DNA from: Adiantum capillus-veneris
Taxonomy: Eukaryota; Streptophyta; Polypodiopsida; Polypodiales; Pteridaceae
Length of the DNA: 60,000 nt
Assembly: GCA_014529385.2 (NCBI GenBank)
Contig: CM043959.1
Coordinates: 8,337,526-8,397,525 of the forward strand
Reading direction: 5' to 3'
Below the pieces are notes generated by a model. The model did not search any database. It saw nothing but the letters and a program-made list of their open reading frames with translations, and had not been told where the DNA came from. The translations under genes and the position numbers were made by a program. This document shows, piece after piece, positions 1 to 8,640 of this stretch. Positions within the stretch are counted from its first letter, which is position 1. Each line of letters begins with the position of its first letter.

Positions 1-49
1 CATCTGCAAAGCCCTGACCCAGTATCTGGCCTCTTCCAGTGGAGACTCC

Positions 50-487
50 CTACACAATATGTTTTTGTGCAAGAGAGTCAAGATAAGAGAAAAAGGGGTG
101 AGTAGCAATTGCAAATAACAAAGAGCTCAAAGGGAAGCCTTGCCTAGTAGATTGTCCTATGTGGACCTTGTTAGACATTCTGCCATTCACTAAAAGTCTA
201 GACCAAGCACCTTTACTCAGCATGAAAATGCAGTTGACAATCCTAGGCCCAAAGCCCATCTTTTGTAAAACCCCAGCTATAAAGTCCCACTGAACTGTGT
301 CAAAAGCCTTCTCATAGTCCACCTGCAGCAGTATCATATCCTGAGAGGATCTCTGAGCATGTTCTATTCCAAGTTGGATTGATAGAATGTTATGAAAAAT
401 GGATCTACCCAAGATGAAACCTGATTGAGCTTTATGAATAATATTTCTAAGAAGAGGGCTCAGCCTCATGGCCACAGCTTTGGCCAA
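50..487 (-). pseudogene. LINE ORF2 fragment: reverse transcriptase
   Basis: A 145-codon frame with RT landmarks in order: 'QSGFILGRSIFHNIL' (RT block 2), 'LLQVDYEKAFDTVQWDFI' with the first catalytic Asp (block A), and 'STRQGFPLSSLLFAIA' (block B; RQG-PLSP-LF, with Cys changed to Phe and Pro to Ser). The YADD catalytic block would follow beyond position 1. This is RVT_1-family reverse transcriptase of a non-LTR element. Confidence 0.85.
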
Positions 488-576
488 GGTTTATATATAA
501 TACCCATCATGGATATGGGTCTTCAATTATTCAAACCTTTTGGAAAGGGCTACTTAGGGATAAGCTTGATAAGTTT

Positions 577-1059
577 CTATTTGAGACAGGGGTCCATGTA
601 TCGAGCTGACCATGAGGAGTTTATAAGAGACAGTATGATACCTTTTAGATCATTCCAAAATTCCAGCACAAACTCTGTTGATATTCCACAAATACCAGGA
701 ATTTTCTCATTGCCCAACTTTGATAAAGCATATTTAACCTCTGTCTCCTCAAATGGTGCTTCCAATCTCCTTGCATCAGTCTGCTCAATACATGAATCCA
801 TAGTATCTAACAATTCCTTAATAGTAGTATCCCTGCCAGGAGGCTGAGTCTTCTTCTCAGATAGAATCTCTGAGTAAAATTTTTCACAGTATTGCATGAT
901 GTTAGTAGGGCTGGATATTTCAGTGTCATTCTCAATCTGTAAAAAATGCATCAAATCTCTCTTCCTCTTAGCTTTCAGTTTATTAAAAAAGCCCTTGGAG
1001 AGATCATTATAGTCCTGTAGTGCATGAAACCTGCATAGAAATCTACATTTTGTGGCCAT
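577..1059 (-). pseudogene. LINE ORF2 fragment: endonuclease-RT linker
   Basis: A 160-codon frame with the helical linker typical of plant LINE ORF2. It includes 'EKFYSEIL' and then 'ALSKLGNEKIPGICGISTEF', the degraded counterpart of the K-(S/A)-PGPDG-(L/F) box that opens the reverse transcriptase domain. The PGPDG core has become PGICG. No ATG of its own is implied; it is a slice of a longer broken frame. Confidence 0.7.
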
Positions 1060-1176
1060 TTACAAATCATCTTGTTTCAATACATCTCTGGCCTGCTGTA
1101 GTTCCACAAGTTGCTCTTGACACAGTTCAGTGATCTTAGCCAACTGAGTGAAATGCTCAATTTTGTCTTGAGCAGA

Positions 1177-1497
1177 TTAGCATTTCCCCCTTCTGAATGG
1201 AACATTCTTCTTCCCATATTTCCTTACAATATGTTTCAAATCGAAGCATATATGCATCCAAACATGCAAAGGGTGAGAAAACATTAGCTTATTCTTGTTA
1301 TTCATTTGTATTACCTCCAAGCTAAAGCAGCCATCATCAATCAATTTATTATTAACCATCAAGGGACATTTCAGACCATGCATGTAGGAGTTAGCATCCA
1401 AGCCAGACAAAGAACAAATCAGAGGGAAATGATCATACAACACCATTGAAACATCCACCAAGCAAGTTTTCTTCATTGGCAGCCGATCATAATGCAT
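1177..1497 (-). pseudogene. LINE ORF2 fragment: endonuclease C-terminal end
   Basis: A 106-codon frame. The segment 'VSMVLYDHFPLIC' corresponds to the SDH(Y/F)P motif that ends the EEP endonuclease domain, with the Ser replaced by Tyr. Between this block and the first endonuclease block (1497-1817) the middle of the domain is present only as broken frames. It is part of the same decayed ORF2. Confidence 0.6.
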
Positions 1498-1816
1498 GAA
1501 ATAAACCCTGTCTAGCCTAGGCCAGGAGGATAGGTGGGAAAGGGAATGAAATGTGTAGTCAGCCTGTTGAGAGTGTTCATCCTAGGCATCAATAAGCAAC
1601 CAGTGATTGCTAAGAGATTCTCAGATTCCAGCTTCCTTTGAGTTACAGACAGAAGCTAGAGAGGTTGTATCATTACTATGTAATACCATATTGAAATCAC
1701 CCCCTACAACTCCTGCAGACAACTGAAGATCCAAACACCATTTCCGAAGAAAAATTCTCTCTTTAGAACAGTTTGAGGCATAGATGTTGACCACATGTAG
1801 GGGTCCAAAGGCAGAA

Positions 1817-2056
1817 TCAATTAGAAAAACAGAACAACAACTCGTTAATGCATGTCAGGACACCTGAATAGCCACCAGGTTGCCCTCCATAGAACATACA
1901 GTAGCCTTTGTAAAAGAAAATCTTACCAGCTCTTTCAAGAAATTTGTGCTCTTGAAAATAGCCTACATCAACATTATTCCTTAGCAGCCAAGCATTGAAG
2001 GATAGGAGTTTAGAGGGATCCTTGATCCCTTTAACATTGAAGGTTGTGACAATCAT
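1817..2056 (-). pseudogene. LINE ORF2 start: endonuclease N-terminal part
   Basis: A 79-codon frame starting at the ATG that overlaps the ORF1 stop. It opens with 'TFNVKGI', the degenerate form of the N-terminal strand holding the metal-binding Asn of exonuclease-endonuclease-phosphatase (EEP) domains. It continues with 'VGYFQEHKF', where the Glu is the family's catalytic metal-binding residue, and 'YCMFYGGQPGGYSGVL', the usual glycine-rich strand. In intact elements this domain nicks genomic DNA to prime reverse transcription. The frame stops after 79 codons and the rest of ORF2 is in other frames. Confidence 0.75.
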
Positions 2057-2643
2057 TGAGGGGTATTAACAACAATCTGAGTATCCTCTTCTACTTCCTG
2101 CATATTCACTTCCAAATTAGCTTTAGGAGGATCTGTAGTCCTCTTTTGATGATAATCCTTCACCATAACTTCAACAGCCTCTAGGGTTTCTGGAGAGGGC
2201 ATGTCTTGCAAGATGTCATAGACATTAGAAGAGGTGTATACAGAGGCCAAATTTCTTGGTTTGAAGGTCTTCCTGGCAGGGGGAGCCTGAAATCCTTCAG
2301 AATCAACAGTTCTTTTCCCTTTGTCCCCTCCTCTAGGACCTTTTGAGGAAGAGGTACTTCTAGAATTGATGAGTGACCCAGGCGGTCTAGCATAAGAGGG
2401 GGTTTTGGAACCAGCCAAAGGAACCACTGTTTGAGATGGAGTTGGTACAGGAGGGGTAGTAGGTTTACCCATGGGTTTGCCAAAAATTTGGCTCCTAGGT
2501 ATCAAGTTCTTGCTCCTTGGATAGGAAGGGATCAGCTCTACTGTGCCTTCTTTCAATGTTGGACAGTTTTTGGAGAAATGGCCTAATTTTCCACAATGAA
2601 AACAAGAGTCTACTAAATTCCCCCATTTAAGGTACAAGACCAC
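2053..2643 (-). pseudogene. LINE ORF1, C-terminal part with CCHC zinc knuckle
   Basis: A 196-codon frame continuing ORF1 after the frameshift. Residues 14-27 read CFHCGKLGHFSKNC, a full C-X2-C-X4-H-X4-C knuckle. Behind it is a basic, Pro/Ser-rich tail (for example 'SSSKGPRGGDKGKR') and an acidic end. The role is RNA binding and chaperoning in the LINE particle. Its stop codon overlaps the ORF2 start codon as ATGA (2053-2056), a compact arrangement compatible with termination-reinitiation. The frame itself is uninterrupted. Confidence 0.8.
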
Positions 2644-2657
2644 ATTGCCTACTTCTT

Positions 2658-3203
2658 CTAGTCTCTTTCCAAAGTGGATGGAAATTCTCTGTCAGTCTCC
2701 CACAAAATGCAAGCTTTATTCCTATGAGGGCAGTTAATAGTCGGGCTAAATAGAACCTTCCCTAAGGAGACCCATATTTCAAAGATATAAGGCCACAAGT
2801 ATGAGGGGAGATCTACCAGTTCTACCCACACAGGGCATTTACTCAACAACTCCTCCTTGATGGTCCTGATTGGCTGCCATTGCAACACATGGACCACTTG
2901 CCCACAGAGGATCACAGTAGAAGATGAAAGAAAGGATTTTTGATCCTCAGCCTTGAAGAAGAGCACCTCAAATAAGCCAGAACCAGAATAAAAGATTTTT
3001 TCCACCACTATTCTCTTAAAGCCATGGTCAATGAAGCCTGCAACCTCCCCAATGCTTGGGAGCTTTCCAGTAAAGTAAAGGACTACAGCCCTTGTTTGAA
3101 AGATGGTGACCTGATTCCAGACTTTAGAAGAGTTCAGAAATACCTTATGCTGTCCTTTGATAGATGGGTTAGCAGTGAGAGAGTCTTTAAGAGCAATGGA
3201 CAT
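2658..3203 (-). pseudogene. LINE ORF1, N-terminal part (DUF4283-like)
   Basis: A 181-codon frame. Residues about 110-180 carry the recognisable end of plant LINE ORF1 proteins: 'CPVWVELVDLPSYLWP' followed by 'GKVLFSP' and 'ILWETDREFPSTL', matching the DUF4283/zinc-knuckle junction of the family. The protein would coat element RNA in a ribonucleoprotein. The frame ends at a stop near 2660, where the downstream frame (zinc knuckle) is offset by one base, so a single-base frameshift splits ORF1. The ATG at 3203 is the first in frame; the true start may lie further upstream in the degraded 5' region. Confidence 0.75.
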
Positions 3204-3432
3204 CGCTAAGGGTCAAACGGGACATTCTCACCACTCAACACAAAAGAAGATGCTTCACCATTAGGGTTTAGGAGGAACGCCTCGGGGAGGGACATGCGTC
3301 AAGGGTCAAGAAGAGACTTGAAAGGATGAAGGCGAGACTCTGCTTCGAGGGCTGGGAGATGCAGCAGTAACACGGCGAGGCTGATGGTAGAACAGAGGAC
3401 CCTGCAGAACAGTGGAACCTGCTACCCCATTC
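3204..3432. other. possible LINE 5' region, no coding content
   Basis: About 230 bases between the first recognisable LINE codons and the CACTA-type terminus. No open frame with family features. It may be the LINE 5' UTR on the minus strand, judged only from position. Confidence 0.3.
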
Positions 3433-3433
3433 T

Positions 3434-3490
<57 letters not shown>

Positions 3491-3614
3491 AAAGACACAA
3501 TGTGTGTGTGTGTGAGAGAGAGAGAGGGGGGGGGGGGAGAGAGAGAGAAAGAGAAAAAGGGAACATGAGAGAGAGGAGCATATCTGGATCTCCTTTCTCT
3601 CCTCGTGTGTGTGT

Positions 3615-3645
<31 letters not shown>

Positions 3646-3895
3646 GGGGGGGGCGGAAGAGAGAGAGAGGGAGAGAGCGGGTTACCTCTTTCACTTGAGC
3701 GCCAAAATCTCAAATCTAAGATTTGAGTTTCTGGAGCTCTCGATTCATGTTTTACCCCTCTCAGCGTCGCTATGGGCGTGGCTATAGGCATCACTGTGCA
3801 ACAAAGAAAATAGCGACGCTCATAGCGACGCCGTGGATTTTCACTTTTGAGCGTCGCACTGCGAGCGTCACTAATGTGAAGTACCTCTTGTAGTG
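3433..3895 (-). mobile_element. CACTA (En/Spm) DNA transposon terminus, copy A
   Basis: The right edge (3881-3895), read on the minus strand, is CACTACAAGAGGTAC, the CACTA terminal signature. Inward it carries subterminal GCGTCGC/GCGACGC-type motifs (about 3760-3870), then a fixed order of microsatellites. The same order is found in inverted orientation from 49791, so both are ends of one family. The element stops at the CT tract next to the LINE, and the other terminus is not seen. CACTA elements are mobilised by a TNP2-type transposase; this piece encodes none. Confidence 0.75.
3434..3653. repeat. microsatellite cluster (CT)n, (GT)n, poly-G
   Basis: A (CT)n tract at 3434-3487, (GT)n/(GA)n at 3500-3555, (GT)n at 3605-3628 and a 25-base G run at 3629-3653. 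They sit inside the CACTA terminal fragment and recur in the same order in the second copy, so they are part of the element structure. The G-run length may be a sequencing artefact. Confidence 0.9.
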
Positions 3896-3937
3896 TTATA
3901 AACCGTTTTTGTAATTTGAACAATATATTAATATAAC

Positions 3938-4150
3938 GGTGGGTATATATAGGGTTTTGGGTTTTTCCCTTCAGTCCCTAAGGGTTTTTTCATCCACAAT
4001 TAAAGACCCTTGTTTTAGCGAGACTATAGCCATGGGTCCCCTCTATATATATACCATCTTGTGTGCATATTCTACACACTTTTGGGGTTGGAATCTCTGT
4101 GCATCATCTCTCTTTTCTTATGATCTTTCTTTGTCTTCTCAACAAAAAGA
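3938..4150 (+). repeat. Ty1/copia LTR fragment (3' part)
   Basis: Contains a TATA-like tract and the paired motifs 'GGGTTTTTCCC' and 'AAGGGTTTTTTCATCCAC' typical of plant copia LTRs, ending in a CT-rich segment. The same landmarks recur at 26135-26400 (plus) and at 39300-39620 (minus). Its 5' part is missing at the junction with the CACTA terminus. It is followed directly by protease sequence, so the leader and most of gag are deleted. Confidence 0.65.
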
Positions 4151-4239
4151 AGACGTGTTGACATTATTGCAAGGGCAATGATCACTTGATGAAGTAGTGT
4201 CATAAATTGAAGGCAAAAGAGGCTTAGAAGAAAGAGGTT

Positions 4240-4423
4240 GGTTCCACTACAAATAAAACTATTGTAGAATCTTTCGTGATAGACGATTGTGATGCTGATA
4301 TAGATGCAAAGTGGGAATTTAGAGCAAAGTGGAGTTATGATCCATCTCTACATGATGCATGTATGTCAATTGCTACATATTCTCATGTGTGGTACGTTGA
4401 TAGTGGTGCTAGAAAGACATTAC
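4240..4423 (+). pseudogene. copia protease N-terminal fragment
   Basis: The plus-strand frame ends with 'HVWYVDSGARKTL', the aspartic-protease active-site strand of copia elements (usual form W-x-(L/V)-DSGA-x-x-H). Upstream is the acidic spacer seen between the gag knuckle and protease. Immediately after this motif the reading switches to the minus strand (see 4430-4900). Confidence 0.7.
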
Positions 4424-4429
4424 CTTACA

Positions 4430-4900
4430 TCGTGACTTATTATATTTCTACAAATGCAACAAACTGGCAAAATTCAGATGCCCAAAACATGCATGCCAAT
4501 GTTTTGCTTATAAAACAGTCTTCGAATCCACAATTGCGCTTGAAAAAGTTTCCCCACACTTGTCATAAAATGTTAGCTTATACATCCCACGACATAAAAT
4601 GCCAGATGCAAAAATTTCCTGCATCAAATTTGAGATCATAAATTGTATATCTATTATCCACAAATTTCACAACAAGACTAAGTCTAGCAAGTGTAGATAC
4701 AGAAAAAAGGTTCACTTTTATTCTAGGTACAAAAAATGCATCAACAAGTCTGAAAGAATTGCCTTTCGTAGTAGTCAATACAATCTTTCCAACTCCCTTA
4801 ACAGGATAAGATGCATTGTTGGCATAAGTGATTGTATTTCCATGAGGGACTGCCTCAAGATTGATATGGTTGCTTCTTTGCCACCTCTTAAAGCACCTAT
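4430..4900 (-). pseudogene. copia protease end and pre-integrase block, inverted in place
   Basis: On the minus strand, from about 4880 down, the frame reads 'PVKGVGKIVL', 'DAFFVPRIKVNLFSVSTL' (the copia protease C-terminal strand, V-P-x-(L/I)-K-x-NL-SVS). After frame breaks there is a degraded W-H-x-x-FGHLNFASL motif of the gag-pre-integrase domain. These are the codons that should lie between the DSGA motif on its left and the integrase on its right, but on the opposite strand. The flanking copia blocks are on the plus strand, so the segment was inverted without loss of order. Confidence 0.75.
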
Positions 4901-5645
4901 GAAGCATGTTTGTGAAGGCTTTAATTTGGGTAAGATGCAACATTCAAAGTTTCCAAAGGTCTACAAGCAGATTGCTACGTATACTACATAGTGATCTTTC
5001 TGGACGTATGCAAACTCCGTCCTTGGGAAATTTCCTTTACTTCGTGACTTTCATTGATAATTACTCTATGCATGCATGGATGTATCCTCTTATATCTAAG
5101 TCCTAAGTGTTTATGTGATTCAAGAAATTTTTGGTTATGGCAAAAAATGTCTCTAAATATACTATGGGCACCCTTTGCTTATATCGAAAGGGGGGAGTAT
5201 ATGGCTCATGTCTCATGAGTCTCAAAGCTGTAAAAAATGTAAAGTGTTGTATACATCTCAACGAAATGGGTTTGTTGAAAGGAAAAAGAGGTCTCTTATA
5301 GAGATGGCATGATGCATGGTCAAGAGTCAAGGTTTTGCACATTTGTTTTGGCTAATGTGAGGTCATCATGTATGCTACTTATATACTTAGCAGGTGTCCT
5401 ATAACTTTTTTGCAATCGATGACTCCATATGAAGCATGGCATGGTAAAAAGCCATCTATTGATCACATGCAATTTTTTGGTTGTATGCTTTGGTGACACA
5501 AACATAATGCAAAAATTGGATGATAAGGTTGTTAAATTCATTTTTTTGTGTTACAGCTTTTAAAGAAAAGGCTACAAATTGTACTATTTGCAAACAAAAC
5601 ATGTCTTGGTTTCATGAGATATTGTGTTTGTGGAAGATTTTGTTT
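4888..5645 (+). pseudogene. copia integrase, frameshifted
   Basis: Starts with 'MKHVCEGFNLGKM' (the integrase zinc-binding end, with one Cys replaced by Phe). Then comes 'ILHSDLSGRMQTPSLGN' with the first catalytic Asp and 'YFVTFIDNYS'. Later frames give 'QNGFVERKKRSLIEM' with the catalytic Glu, 'TPYEAWHGKKPSIDHMQFFGC', and 'DIVFVEDFV'. Several frameshifts and in-frame stops break it. The chromovirus LTR begins at 5646, and copia-like sequence resumes at 14552. Confidence 0.82.
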
Positions 5646-7237
5646 TGTCATAATAATCAATATCTAATTCTCCTAAATGATTTTCTCATATTAAACTGAT
5701 CATTTAATGTGAGGAAGTGCCAAGGGAGAAAAATCTAGAATATTGGTTAAGCTAGCAGACCAGCCACAGTAGGGATCCAAAGGAGGGAAAATAGGGATCC
5801 AAAGGGGGGGTCCATCTGCAAAAGAGCCATGTACATCAATGGGCTAAAAAGACCCTAAGGTTCAGCCCATTAAGACTTCCAAAATGCTAAGGTTCCAAAA
5901 TTCAAAGGTTGTGTCCAAAGGTCAACCCTAGGGAAAATTGGATGCTTTGTGTGTGCCCTAAAAGTCTTTGCACATCCCTAAATGGGAGGGGGCGAGCCCC
6001 AAAGGTAGGGGATGAGAGAGAGAGCCACACACATACACACAGGCTCCCTTTACACAAAGGGAATGAGGGACACATGTCAGCTCCCTAGGCCAGATGCCCA
6101 CAAGGTGTGCCCAATTCCTATTGGAAGACCCTTGAAGTGGACCAATGAGACTTAAGCTAGAGTAAATGTAGTTTAATTAATTTAAAAACATTTAATAAAA
6201 GAAACCAATGAGAATTAAGTCTCCTAGAAGACTATTGGGCAGTCTCCCAAAGGGTCCAATGAGCATTCAGAAGCCCCATGGCTTGCCTGATTTCTATTGG
6301 CCAGGAGACAAAGGGGTCCAATGAGAGTTTAGTTTAATTATTTAATTACCTAAAGCTCTCACAAAAGGGGAAAGGGGGACACATGTCAGAAGGCTATCAC
6401 TTATGCTGCTTAATACCTATTGGCTTGACTTGGGGAGGTCCAATGAGGCAAAAGCCAAACCAAGTTAGCAGCTAGGGCTCGCCCAAGAGAGAGAGGGGGC
6501 TGAATTTTGCTTGGGAATTGACACACACACACTCACACTTGACCATGTGTGAAGAAAGAATACTCTATCTCCTCCCAAGCTTTAATGGAGAGCTCATTAC
6601 CTACTCCAAGCTTGTGAGATAGAAGCCTACATCAACACTCTCTTGGCATGTGGATGCAAATCCAACCAAGAGCCAAGCTTCAATGCATGCTCATCTTCTC
6701 TACCAAGCTAATTACTAAGCTAAGCTATGCTAATATGAGTGATTATGTGAGGAGATGTACATCTTTCTCGTAAGATACTCCTTCTTCCTCTCAATCTACT
6801 CTCATACCCTGCTAGCTCTCACCATCTTCGAAGGTGTGTGAGGTCTTGGGTCTGAGAACGGGGATAATTCAAGTTGTGTTTTATTAAGTGTTTTGCTTGG
6901 TGTATGAAGCTTCCATCTTCATTGCACTAGCTAGTTTTGAAGGAACACAAAGAATTGTATTGTACAATGTCTCTCTTGATGGGAGAAACCATAATACAAA
7001 GCCTTTTGGAGGGGGGACAGGCTCCATGAAAATCCGGTCCTCAACTGTTGTCAATAGCTTAATTTCTCTCTCTTTTGAAAGTATTGTCGATGCTATCTAA
7101 CTAGGTGTTATGCTTTTTGTTGCTCTCTCCACCCAAGCACTCTTGTAATTCTCATTAGGAATCTATTCTAATGAAATGCCCACTATGTTCATGCTAATTT
7201 CCGCTACACTTAAGTTATTAGGCCATTAAATGTTACA
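5646..7237 (+). repeat. 5' LTR of the chromovirus
   Basis: Begins TGTCATAATAATC and ends AAATGTTACA. The same 1592-bp length recurs at 12960-14551. The left half (U3) holds the CCAAT/ATTGG array described separately and two copies of the motif GGGACACATGTCAG (6067 and 6377 regions). The right part carries short AG and CA tracts. A transcription start was not identified; no clear TATA box was seen. Confidence 0.95.
6111..6444 (+). promoter_or_regulatory. CCAAT-box array in LTR U3 (5' copy)
   Basis: Ten CCAAT pentamers occur within 334 bp. CCAAT is at 6111, 6142, 6205, 6256, 6318 and 6440; ATTGG is at 6120, 6234, 6296 and 6419. Four ATTGG sites are each followed by CCAAT at an offset of 22, 22, 22 and 21 bp, as (C)TATTGG-N17-CCAATGAG. 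Chance expectation is below one site. CCAAT boxes are known targets of NF-Y in plants; binding here is inference. The array is repeated at 13425-13758 in the 3' LTR. Confidence 0.6.
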
Positions 7238-7238
7238 T

Positions 7239-7250
7239 TGGTATCACAGC
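7239..7250 (+). other. primer-binding site (initiator tRNA-Met type)
   Basis: TGGTATCACAGC starts two bases after the LTR end. It differs by one base from the standard plant TGGTATCAGAGC complementary to the 3' end of initiator tRNA-Met, which primes minus-strand DNA synthesis. Confidence 0.85.
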
Positions 7251-7653
7251 TCAAGGTTTCTCTTTTCTTGCTCAAGAAGGGAGGTCCTCAAGCTAGCTAC
7301 AAATGGTTGGTATTATTAATTGCCTGTGAGTAAGTAGAATAGGGATTTTTCAGCCTTGCAGTGTGCCTGCCTTTGTGCAGTTAACGGGGCATCACCGTCG
7401 AGAGCTATGGTCTCAATAGTGGAGTCCTAGGGGGTTGCCTACGGCTTAACCACTATTGAGCTATTAGAAGCTTGACAGGAGCCAGTGCTGTTTTGGTGTC
7501 GAAAGACCCTCTCTTCTATTCCTTGCAATTAATGGTATTCGAGCCACGGGTACAGTAGCTTGAGTGATTTTTCTAAAGGGGTAAAGAGGAGTAGCAACTA
7601 GGGCTTGAAGTGCCAAAGTATACCTAAAAATTTTACACCTAAAAGTTGTTAGA
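7251..7653 (+). other. 5' leader of the chromovirus
   Basis: About 400 bases of untranslated leader between primer site and gag. It likely holds packaging and dimerisation signals, but none could be assigned from sequence. Confidence 0.5.
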
Positions 7654-8577
7654 ATGGCTGACAATAGTACAGAGAGTGAAATTAATGTTGATAACTTTGA
7701 TTTTGCTCATGAGCAAGCTACTAATGATGCTTCAATGCTTGTTAACTATCTTGTTTCTAGGCTTCAACAAGCCATGGGCAATCCATCTCTCCAAAGTGAA
7801 GTGCAACGGCAGCTCCGTGCTCACGGGATTCTCCACGCTCATCACCATGACGAGAGAACACCTAGGAAGCCTCCTTGTGAGACTACCAAAAGAGGTCTCT
7901 CTCCGATTCGGGAAGAAGAAGAGAATCCATATGAAGGGCTCAAGAATTTACTTCTTGATGATGCATCTCCTTCCCAAAGGAGAACTCAAGAGCCTCCACC
8001 GAAGGAACGAGAAAGAAGCGAGTCTCCCGCCACCTCGGCGGAGATGGCTCCACGAAGACGGCGGGCTAAACGCTCTCCATCACCACCAAAGCGGAGAATA
8101 CCATCGTATTCTTCTCCTCACCACAATTCAAAGAGGGATGATAAAAAGCAAGAGAAGAAAAAGGCGAGAAGGAGGACACCCTCTTCTCCATCTTCTTCAT
8201 CCTCTTCCTCTTATGAAAGCTATGGTGAAGACGACAAAGATCAAGACAAGAAAAAGGCGAGAAAGAGGTCACCCTCTTCTCCACCTTCTTCAAATTCTTC
8301 ACCTTCTGAAGAAAGTGATGGTGCAACTTTTGAACCATCAAAAAGAAGAGGCCATAGGAAATCCTATGCTGCATGGAAGAGGTCGTCCAAGCTGAAGAAA
8401 TTCAAAGAGGGAGGGAAGAGCATCTCTTTCCTTACCTATGATGGCACCTTCGGTGCTACGGACAAAGTCTTGGCCTTTATCCAGCAATTCAATGCGGCGT
8501 TTGGAGATGAGAGCTTCACGGATTCCTCTAAGCTACGCCATGTAGCTATGCACTTTCAAAAGTCCGCCAGACAATGA
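7654..8577 (+). CDS. gag: chromovirus gag, N-terminal part up to a premature TGA
   Basis: 307 codons from the ATG at 7654. Residues about 85-210 are very basic and serine-rich, with RS-like stretches ('RRRRAKRSPSPPKRR') and two imperfect repeats beginning KKKARRRTPSSP and KKKARKRSPSSP. After residue 240 the capsid-like retrotransposon gag domain begins ('SISFLTYDGTFGATDKVLAFI'). The frame ends at TGA (8575-8577). In the sibling element at about 19453 the same position reads Gln-Trp-Trp, so a Trp codon became a stop here. The next 21 codons stay in frame up to the ATG at 8641. Confidence 0.9.
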   Translation: MADNSTESEINVDNFDFAHEQATNDASMLVNYLVSRLQQAMGNPSLQSEVQRQLRAHGILHAHHHDERTPRKPPCETTKRGLSPIREEEENPYEGLKNLLLDDASPSQRRTQEPPPKERERSESPATSAEMAPRRRRAKRSPSPPKRRIPSYSSPHHNSKRDDKKQEKKKARRRTPSSPSSSSSSSYESYGEDDKDQDKKKARKRSPSSPPSSNSSPSEESDGATFEPSKRRGHRKSYAAWKRSSKLKKFKEGGKSISFLTYDGTFGATDKVLAFIQQFNAAFGDESFTDSSKLRHVAMHFQKSARQ

Positions 8578-8640
8578 TGGTCTAGCCTACGAGCCAACGG
8601 TGAAGCTCCACGAACATGGAAGGCTTTAAGAGCTTCCATT

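Larger units (their letters stand above)
1..3203 (-). mobile_element. L1-type LINE retrotransposon, decayed, cut by window edge
   Basis: Read on the minus strand, coding blocks occur in the order expected of a plant L1-like LINE: a DUF4283-like nucleic-acid-binding region, a CCHC knuckle, an apurinic-type endonuclease and a reverse transcriptase. Family knowledge: such elements are copied by target-primed reverse transcription with ORF2 nicking the target. The blocks are separated by frameshifts and stops, so the copy is dead. The catalytic YADD region, the 3' UTR and any poly-A tail lie left of the window. There is no LTR on either side of the coding part. Confidence 0.88.

Noticed and set aside
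4244-4268. CACTACAAATAAAAC as a CACTA terminus
   Set aside because: Lies inside readable copia sequence with no subterminal repeats or partner end.
7646-8395. A 249-codon plus-strand frame
   Set aside because: It overlaps the genuine gag frame at 7654 in another phase; the translation has no domain and the gag frame matches the sibling.
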